DNA from: JBBQSN01 sp038213835
GTDB taxonomy: Bacteria; Actinomycetota; Actinomycetes; Actinomycetales; CAWJMD01
Length of the DNA: 11,262 bases
Assembly: GCA_038213835.1 (NCBI GenBank)
Contig: JBBQSN010000118.1
Span: forward strand, 1-11,262
Direction of reading: 5' to 3'
The position numbers were made by a program, and so were the translations under genes. Each line of letters starts with the position of its first letter. Position 1 is the first letter of the stretch. Positions 6,518 to 11,262 of the stretch are shown here, piece after piece. Below the pieces are notes generated by a model. It was not told the origin of the DNA, made no database searches, and saw nothing but the letters and a program-made list of their open reading frames with translations.

Positions 6518-6673
6518 TGCTCGACCCCGACGTCGTCCGATGAGGACGCCGGCATCCGGGCGCGGTGACGGCCGCCGTCGAGGAGGCCCTGGTCCCCCAC
6601 CGGGTCGCCCGGTACGTCCTGGAGGGCGCTCGCGACGACATGAGCCCGACCTGCTCGGACTGCCCGGGGGGAC

Positions 6674-6679
6674 TAGAGT
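6674..6679 (+). promoter_or_regulatory. candidate -10 box of the kgd operon
   Basis: TAGAGT in the context GACTAGAGTC matches TANNNT and is one of very few A/T-containing hexamers in this gap. A start site about 7 nt downstream (near 6686) would leave a 5' leader of roughly 43 nt before the kgd GTG. No clear -35 hexamer is visible at the expected distance. Confidence 0.55.
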
Positions 6680-6684
6680 CGAAG

Positions 6685-6702
6685 CGCAAAGTTGCGGGCA
6701 AC
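6685..6702. promoter_or_regulatory. overlapping dyads at the predicted kgd transcription start
   Basis: CGCAA-AG-TTGCG (6685-6696) and GTTGC-GG-GCAAC (6691-6702) are two 5-bp half-site dyads that share GTTGC. They begin 5 bp after the -10 box, a position where a bound repressor would block initiation. No regulator is assigned. Confidence 0.3.
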
Positions 6703-6728
6703 GCGAGCGGAAGAGGGCGATCAGCGCC

Positions 6729-9700
6729 GTGTCCACCCCCCAGTCCCCCCAGAACGTCTCCCAGGGCGAGAAGGGCGGAGGCGGCCCCACGGCTGCAGGC
6801 TTCGGACCCAACGAGTGGATGGTCGACGAGCTCTACCAGCAGTACCTCGAGGACAAGCAGTCCGTGGATCCAGCCTGGTGGGAGTTCTTCGCCGACTACA
6901 CCCCCGACGGCGACACCACCCCCGACGACGACACCACCCCCGAGGACGACAGCTCTGCGAACGGCAGCTCTGCGAACGGCAGCGAGCAGCCTGCGGCCGC
7001 GCAGCCCGACGCCTCCGCCGTCCAGGCCGAGGACCCCAGCGCGAGCGCCTCCGCCCAGGTCCCGCAGGAGGTCGGGACGGCGGAGCCCGCGAAGTCCGCG
7101 CCGAAGCCCGCGCCGAAGCCCGCCGAGGAGCCCGCCAGGAAGCCCCCTTCATCCCCTACCCCGGCGTCCGGCACCGGCAACCGCTCGGCCGCGAGCCCCT
7201 CGAACGGTCCGGACGCCGCGAGCACCGTGACCGCCTTCGACAAGCCCGCCGTCGCCGGCCCGGCGCGGTCCCGCGACGTCCCGCCCGCCAAGAAGGCCGC
7301 CGAGAAGGCCCCGGCCGCCGGTGCTCCCGAGTCGGTCCGGCTCAAGGGTCCGGCCGCCCGGGTCGTGGTCAACATGGAGGCCAGCCTGGGGGTGCCCACC
7401 GCCACGTCGGTCCGCGCCGTCCCGGCCAAGCTGCTGGTCGACAACCGGATCGTCATCAACTCCAACCTCGCCCGCGCCCGCGGCGGCAAGATCTCGTTCA
7501 CGCACCTCATCGGCTTCGCCCTGGTCGAGGCGCTGGCGCACATGCCGGAGATGAACCACGGCTACACCGAGGTCGACGGCAAGCCAGCGGTGCTCAAGCC
7601 GTCCGGGGTGAACCTCGGCATCGCCATCGACCTGGCCAAGGACGACGGCTCCCGCCAGCTCATGGTGCCCGCGATCAAGGGCACCCAGGACATGGACTTC
7701 GCCCAGTTCTGGGCCGCCTACGAGGACGTCGTGCGTCGCGCCCGCACCGGCAAGCTCGTCGTCGACGACTTCCAGGCGACTATCTCGCTCACCAACCCGG
7801 GCACGATCGGCACCGTGCACTCGGTGCCGCGCCTGATGGCCGGCCAGGGCACGATCATCGGCGTCGGCGCGATGGACTACCCGGCCGAGTACGCCGGGGC
7901 CAGCGAGGAGAACCTCGCCCGGATGGCTGTCAGCAAGGTCATGACGTTGACCTCCACGTACGACCACCGGATCATCCAGGGCGCCCAGTCCGGCGACTTC
8001 CTGCGCATCGTGCACGCCAAGCTGCTGGGCGAGGACGGCTTCTACGACCGGATCTTCCGCTCCCTGCGGATCCCGTACGAGCCCGTCCGCTGGGTCGTCG
8101 ACAAGTCCTTCTCCGACGAGGACGAGGTCAACAAGACCGCCCGTGTGATCGAGTTGATCCACGCGTACCGCGTCCGCGGGCACCTGATGGCCGACACCGA
8201 CCCGTTGGAGTACCGCCAGCGCCGGCACCCGGACCTCGACGTGCAGACCCACGGCCTGTCCCTGTGGGACCTCGACCGCGAGTTCCCCACCGGCGGTTTC
8301 GGTGGTAAGCCGGTGATGAAGCTGCGGCACATCCTCGGCGTGCTGCGCGACTCCTACTGCCGGACCTCCGGCATCGAGTACATGCACATCCAGGACCCCG
8401 ACCAGCGCCGCTGGATCCAGGACCGGGTGGAGCGCAAGTACGCCAAGCCCTCCCGCGAGGAGCAGCTGCGGATCCTGGGCCGGCTCAACGCCGCCGAGGC
8501 GTTCGAGACGTTCCTGCAGACCAAGTACGTGGGCCAGAAGCGGTTCAGCCTGGAGGGCGGGGAGTCGGTCATCCCGCTGCTCGACGCGCTGCTGTCGGCG
8601 GCCGCCGAGGCCGAGCTCGACGAGGTGTGCATCGCGATGCCGCACCGCGGCAGGCTCAACGTCCTCGCCAACATCGCGGGCAAGTCCTACGGACAGATCT
8701 TCCGCGAGTTCGAGGGCACCCAGGACCCCCGCTCGGTCCAGGGCTCCGGGGACGTCAAGTACCACCTCGGCACGGAGGGCGAGTTCACCGCCGAGTCGGG
8801 TGCGTCGACGAAGGTCTACCTCGCGGCCAACCCGTCGCACCTCGAGGCCGTCAACCCGGTGCTCGAGGGCGTCGTGCGCGCCAAGCAGGACCGGCTCAAC
8901 AAGGCCGGCGAGTCCTTCCCGGTACTGCCCGTGCTCATGCACGGGGACGCCGCGTTCGCAGGCCAGGGCGTGGTGGCGGAGACGCTCAACCTCTCCCAGC
9001 TGCGCGGGTACCGCACGGGCGGCTCCGTGCACCTCGTGGTGAACAACCAGGTGGGCTTCACCACCTCGCCCACCTCGAGCCGCTCCTCGTTCTACTGCAC
9101 CGACGTCGGCAAGATGATCCAGGCACCGATCTTCCACGTGAACGGCGACGACCCCGAGGCGTGCGCCCGGGTGGCGAAGCTGGCGTTCGACTTCCGCCAG
9201 GAGTTCGACAAGGACGTCGTCATCGACATGGTCTGCTACCGCCGTCGTGGGCACAACGAGGGCGACGACCCGTCGATGACCCAGCCGCTCATGTACTCGC
9301 TGATCGAGGGCAAGCGGTCGGTGCGCAAGATCTACACCGAGTCGCTCATCGGCCGCGGCGACATCACGGTCGAGGAGGCCGAGGCCGCGCTGAAGGACTA
9401 CCAGCAGCAGCTGGAGCGGGTGTTCGCCGAGACCCGTGAGTCCTCGCCCGCCCCGAGCACCCGCGGGGCCGACGGCGCCGACAACCCCGGTGGTCTCGAG
9501 CAGCCCATCGCGCAGCAGCAGGACGACGCCGTCCCCGCCACCCCGCGCGAGACGGCCGTCTCGCTCGAGGTGCTCAAGCGGATCGGTGACGCCTACGTCT
9601 CCCCGCCGGAGACGTTCACGGTGCACCCGAAGCTGCGCCAGCTGCTCGAGAAGCGGTCCTTGATGTCGCGCGAGGGCGGCATCGACTGGGGCTACGGCGA

Positions 9701-10709
9701 GCTGCTCGCGTACGGCTCGCTGCTGCTCGAGGGCACTCCTGTCCGGCTCGCCGGGCAGGACTCCCGCCGGGGCACGTTCGTGCAACGGCACGCGGTGCTC
9801 ACCGACCGCACCAGCGGGGAGGAGTGGACCCCTCTGCTGTACCTGTCGAACGACCAGGCGCGGTTCTGGGTCTACGACTCGCTGCTCTCGGAGTTCGCCG
9901 CGATGGGCTTCGAGTACGGCTACTCGGTCGAGCGTCCCGACGCCCTGGTGTTGTGGGAGGCCCAGTTCGGCGACTTCACCAACGGCGCCCAGATCATCGT
10001 CGACGAGTTCATCTCGTCCTCCGAGCAGAAGTGGGGCCAGAACTCCTCGGTCACGCTGCTGCTCCCCCACGGCTACGAGGGCCAGGGACCGGACCACTCC
10101 TCGGCCCGGATCGAGCGCTTCCTGCAGATGTGCGCCGAGGACAACATGTCGGTCGCGATGCCGTCGACCCCGGCGTCGTACTTCCACCTGCTGCGCCGGC
10201 AGGCCTACCAGCGGCCGCGTCGTCCGCTCGTGGTGTTCACACCCAAGTCGATGCTGCGGCTGAAGGCGGCCACCTCCGACGTCGAGGACTTCACCACCGG
10301 CGGCTTCCGTCCGGTCATCGGAGAGCCGTACGCGGACGGCGAGCAGGCCGCGAACGTCGACCGGGTGCTGCTGTGCACGGGCAAGGTCTACTGGGACCTC
10401 GTCGCGCACCGCGTGAAGTCGGGCGACACCCGGACGGCGATCCTGCGGGCCGAGCAGCTCTACCCCCTCGACGGCGACGCCTGGAGCGAGGCGCTCGCCC
10501 CGTTCGGCGGCGACACCGAGCTGGTGTGGGTGCAGGAGGAGCCGGCCAACCAGGGCGGATGGCCGTTCATGGCGCTCAACCTCCCGGACCAGATCGGGCG
10601 GCCGGTGCGCCACGTGGCGCGCAAGGCGTCCGCGTCACCGGCCACCGGGTCGTCGAAGAAGCACGCGGCCGAGCAGCAGGCGCTGGTCGAGAAAGCCTTC
10701 GCCCGCTGA
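6729..10709 (+). CDS. kgd: multifunctional 2-oxoglutarate dehydrogenase/decarboxylase (succinyltransferase-E1 fusion)
   Basis: The 1326-aa protein has actinobacterial Kgd/OdhA architecture. A short N-terminal helix region (25-57, FGPNEWMVDELYQQY...DPAWWEFFADY) precedes a long Pro/Ala/Asp-rich linker (about 58-200). Next comes an E2-like acyltransferase domain without a lipoyl domain (about 205-445), with catalytic motif TSTYDHRIIQG and His413. The thiamine-diphosphate E1 part (about 450-1326) includes MPHRGRLNVLAN (His639), HGDAAFAGQG (Asp740, Mg/ThDP), NNQVGFTT (772-779), RRGHNEGDDPSMTQP (His842) and HGYEGQGPDHSSAR (near 1115). It converts 2-oxoglutarate to succinyl-CoA in the TCA cycle, borrowing a lipoylated E2 and Lpd encoded elsewhere. 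In relatives the E1 is inhibited by the FHA protein GarA/OdhI. Start: GTG 6729 has AGAGGG about 11 nt upstream and gives a Kgd-like N-terminus. It is about 95 aa longer than the 1231-aa Mycobacterium tuberculosis protein, mainly through the linker and an insert at about 900-945. Confidence 0.97.
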   Translation: MSTPQSPQNVSQGEKGGGGPTAAGFGPNEWMVDELYQQYLEDKQSVDPAWWEFFADYTPDGDTTPDDDTTPEDDSSANGSSANGSEQPAAAQPDASAVQAEDPSASASAQVPQEVGTAEPAKSAPKPAPKPAEEPARKPPSSPTPASGTGNRSAASPSNGPDAASTVTAFDKPAVAGPARSRDVPPAKKAAEKAPAAGAPESVRLKGPAARVVVNMEASLGVPTATSVRAVPAKLLVDNRIVINSNLARARGGKISFTHLIGFALVEALAHMPEMNHGYTEVDGKPAVLKPSGVNLGIAIDLAKDDGSRQLMVPAIKGTQDMDFAQFWAAYEDVVRRARTGKLVVDDFQATISLTNPGTIGTVHSVPRLMAGQGTIIGVGAMDYPAEYAGASEENLARMAVSKVMTLTSTYDHRIIQGAQSGDFLRIVHAKLLGEDGFYDRIFRSLRIPYEPVRWVVDKSFSDEDEVNKTARVIELIHAYRVRGHLMADTDPLEYRQRRHPDLDVQTHGLSLWDLDREFPTGGFGGKPVMKLRHILGVLRDSYCRTSGIEYMHIQDPDQRRWIQDRVERKYAKPSREEQLRILGRLNAAEAFETFLQTKYVGQKRFSLEGGESVIPLLDALLSAAAEAELDEVCIAMPHRGRLNVLANIAGKSYGQIFREFEGTQDPRSVQGSGDVKYHLGTEGEFTAESGASTKVYLAANPSHLEAVNPVLEGVVRAKQDRLNKAGESFPVLPVLMHGDAAFAGQGVVAETLNLSQLRGYRTGGSVHLVVNNQVGFTTSPTSSRSSFYCTDVGKMIQAPIFHVNGDDPEACARVAKLAFDFRQEFDKDVVIDMVCYRRRGHNEGDDPSMTQPLMYSLIEGKRSVRKIYTESLIGRGDITVEEAEAALKDYQQQLERVFAETRESSPAPSTRGADGADNPGGLEQPIAQQQDDAVPATPRETAVSLEVLKRIGDAYVSPPETFTVHPKLRQLLEKRSLMSREGGIDWGYGELLAYGSLLLEGTPVRLAGQDSRRGTFVQRHAVLTDRTSGEEWTPLLYLSNDQARFWVYDSLLSEFAAMGFEYGYSVERPDALVLWEAQFGDFTNGAQIIVDEFISSSEQKWGQNSSVTLLLPHGYEGQGPDHSSARIERFLQMCAEDNMSVAMPSTPASYFHLLRRQAYQRPRRPLVVFTPKSMLRLKAATSDVEDFTTGGFRPVIGEPYADGEQAANVDRVLLCTGKVYWDLVAHRVKSGDTRTAILRAEQLYPLDGDAWSEALAPFGGDTELVWVQEEPANQGGWPFMALNLPDQIGRPVRHVARKASASPATGSSKKHAAEQQALVEKAFAR
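6897..6980 (+). repeat. in-frame tandem repeats in the Kgd N-terminal linker
   Basis: Two 18-bp units encoding DTTPDD and DTTPED lie at 6912-6929 and 6930-6947, preceded by a degenerate copy (YTPDG). They are followed by two identical 15-bp units encoding SSANG at 6951-6965 and 6966-6980. All units are multiples of three, so copy-number change would keep the frame. The segment lies in a flexible, acidic linker outside the catalytic domains. Confidence 0.8.
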
Positions 10710-10723
10710 CGGGAGGATCCCCC

Positions 10724-10903
10724 GTGTACTTCACCGACCGCGGCATCGAGGAGCTCGAGCACCGGCGCGGCGACGACGAGGTGACCCTCGCCTGGGTCGC
10801 CGATCAGCTGCGCCACTTCGTCGACCTCAACCCCGAGCTCGAGACGCCGGTCGAGCGACTCGCGACCTGGCTCGCGCGCCTGGACGACGACGACGAGGAA
10901 TGA
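10724..10903 (+). CDS. DUF6104-like small acidic protein downstream of kgd
   Basis: A 59-aa protein begins at GTG 10724, 14 nt after the kgd stop, with GGGAGG 7 nt upstream. It reads VYFTDRGIEELEHRRGDDEVTLAWVADQLRHFVDLNPELETPVERLATWLARLDDDDEE. It is rich in Glu/Asp, has no signal peptide or membrane segment, and should be mostly helical with an acidic tail. I recognise it as the DUF6104 type, which as I recall is often found directly after kgd in actinobacteria; no function is known to me. The spacing and ribosome site indicate cotranscription with kgd, so a role in 2-oxoglutarate dehydrogenase function or regulation is possible but unproven. Confidence 0.85.
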   Translation: MYFTDRGIEELEHRRGDDEVTLAWVADQLRHFVDLNPELETPVERLATWLARLDDDDEE

Positions 10904-10907
10904 CTGG

Positions 10908-10913
10908 TAGACA
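10908..10913 (+). promoter_or_regulatory. candidate extended -10 box for a leaderless SGNH-protein mRNA
   Basis: TGG-TAGACA resembles an extended -10 (TGn followed by TANNNT with the last base changed). It is followed by exactly 6 nt and the ATG at 10920. No Shine-Dalgarno sequence is present in the 16-nt gap after the DUF6104-like gene, so a leaderless start is plausible. Confidence 0.4.
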
Positions 10914-10919
10914 ACGGGT

Positions 10920-11262
10920 ATGACTGACGAGAGCCAGCCCGGCGGACTCCGGATCTGCGTGGTCGGGGACGACGTCGTCGCCGGGATCGGCGACCCGAAG
11001 TCGCTGGGCTGGACCGGACGGGTGGCTGCCCGACCGCCGCACCCGTCCGGTGGTATCGCGGTGTTCCCGCTCGGTGTCCCCGGCGAGAGCACGGCGGGGC
11101 TGCTGGCGCGCTGGCACCAGGAGAGCGCCCTCCGGTTCGATCCTGCGTGCGACAACCGGCTCGTCATCGGCCTCGGCACCGCCGACCTGGACGCCGGCAC
11201 CAGCCTGGCACGCAGCCGGCTCAACCTCGCGAACGTGCTCGACGACTCCATGTCGCGGTCGG
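10920..11262 (+). CDS. SGNH/GDSL-fold hydrolase-like protein, 3' end cut by window edge
   Basis: From ATG 10920 there are 114 visible codons. LRICVVGDDVVAGIGDPKSLGWTGRVAAR (10-38) aligns with block I of SGNH/GDSL esterases, but the usual GDS reads Gly-Asp-Asp, so the nucleophilic serine position is aspartate. VFPLGVPGESTAGLLARW (about 49-66) is the block II region with its conserved glycine. RLVIGLGTADLDAG fits block III, where the usual GxND reads GTAD, losing the asparagine. The final block with the catalytic Asp/His lies beyond the edge. There is no signal peptide, so the protein should be cytosolic. The fold is fairly clear, but hydrolase activity is doubtful because two canonical residues are replaced. 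It follows kgd and the DUF6104-like gene on the same strand. Confidence 0.8.
   Translation, partial: MTDESQPGGLRICVVGDDVVAGIGDPKSLGWTGRVAARPPHPSGGIAVFPLGVPGESTAGLLARWHQESALRFDPACDNRLVIGLGTADLDAGTSLARSRLNLANVLDDSMSRS

Larger units (their letters stand above)
6430..6728 (+). other. non-coding gap between ABC permease and kgd
   Basis: These 299 bases hold no gene I can support. Reading frames on both strands are open only because of GC bias, and their translations are Arg/Pro/Gly-rich with no family resemblance. The kgd frame stays open upstream to 6540, but that extension lacks any resemblance to a Kgd N-terminus. Visible elements are a 9-bp inverted repeat (6483-6517), a -10 box (6674-6679), overlapping dyads (6685-6702) and the kgd ribosome site (about 6712-6717). 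Confidence 0.7.

Noticed and set aside
6540..6728. Upstream in-frame extension of kgd from ATG 6540
   Set aside because: The 63 extra residues are Arg/Pro/Gly-rich and unlike any Kgd N-terminus, and the frame would span the likely -10 box. The GTG at 6729 has a ribosome site and gives the expected N-terminal sequence.
6369..6811. Possible minus-strand genes in the gap before kgd
   Set aside because: The open frames are short, Arg/Pro/Ser-rich, overlap the permease or kgd ends, and show no ribosome site or family resemblance.
7149..10613. Very long open frame of about 1154 codons antisense to kgd
   Set aside because: It is a shadow of strong G/C third-position bias in kgd. Its translation is His/Arg/Gly/Leu/Val-rich with no recognisable domain, while the sense strand encodes a clear Kgd.
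9824..10723. Long frame leading into the DUF6104-like gene
   Set aside because: The upstream 300 codons are an alternative frame of kgd. Only the last 59 codons from GTG 10724 match the small family.

Overview
This window reads as an ordinary stretch of chromosome from a high-GC Actinomycetota (actinomycete) genome. Three things point there: the very strong G/C bias at third codon positions, the gene content (GuaB1, a fused Kgd-type 2-oxoglutarate dehydrogenase, a DUF6104-like small protein), and TANNNT -10 boxes placed a few bases before start codons. Genus cannot be fixed from the sequence alone. No tRNA, rRNA, CRISPR array, insertion sequence or phage gene is visible.

Layout. (1) Positions 1-2706, minus strand: guaB1 (a CBS-domain IMPDH-family enzyme, probably a GMP reductase) is followed by a CNNM/CorC (TlyC-like) membrane protein whose C-terminus runs off the left edge. 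The same guaB1 then CNNM order is found in mycobacteria. A 133-bp gap between them holds a possible internal promoter and a short upstream ORF. (2) Positions 2708-6429, plus strand: an OmpR-type response regulator, a histidine kinase with almost no extracytoplasmic loop, an ABC ATPase and an ABC-2 permease. This is the usual layout of an envelope-stress or peptide/antibiotic-response module in which the two-component system controls the transporter. A hairpin with an alternative pairing partner separates kinase and ATPase. (3) Positions 6430-6728: a non-coding gap of about 300 bp with a 9-bp inverted repeat and, at its 3' end, the likely kgd promoter. (4) Positions 6729-10709: kgd, the fused succinyltransferase-E1 enzyme of the TCA cycle, followed at 14 bp by a 59-aa DUF6104-like gene. 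(5) From 10920 to the right edge: the start of an SGNH/GDSL-fold protein with altered catalytic blocks, apparently leaderless.

How the parts relate. guaB1 and the response regulator are divergent, with start codons so close that their promoters must overlap. RR, kinase, ATPase and permease probably form one functional unit. kgd and the small DUF6104-like gene look like a single transcript. The most interesting points are the overlapping leaderless promoters at 2676-2722, the degenerate SGNH protein beside kgd, the duplicated stop/start junction between RR and kinase, the switchable hairpin at 4578-4619, and the small uncharacterised partner of kgd. I saw no clearly novel multi-gene system.
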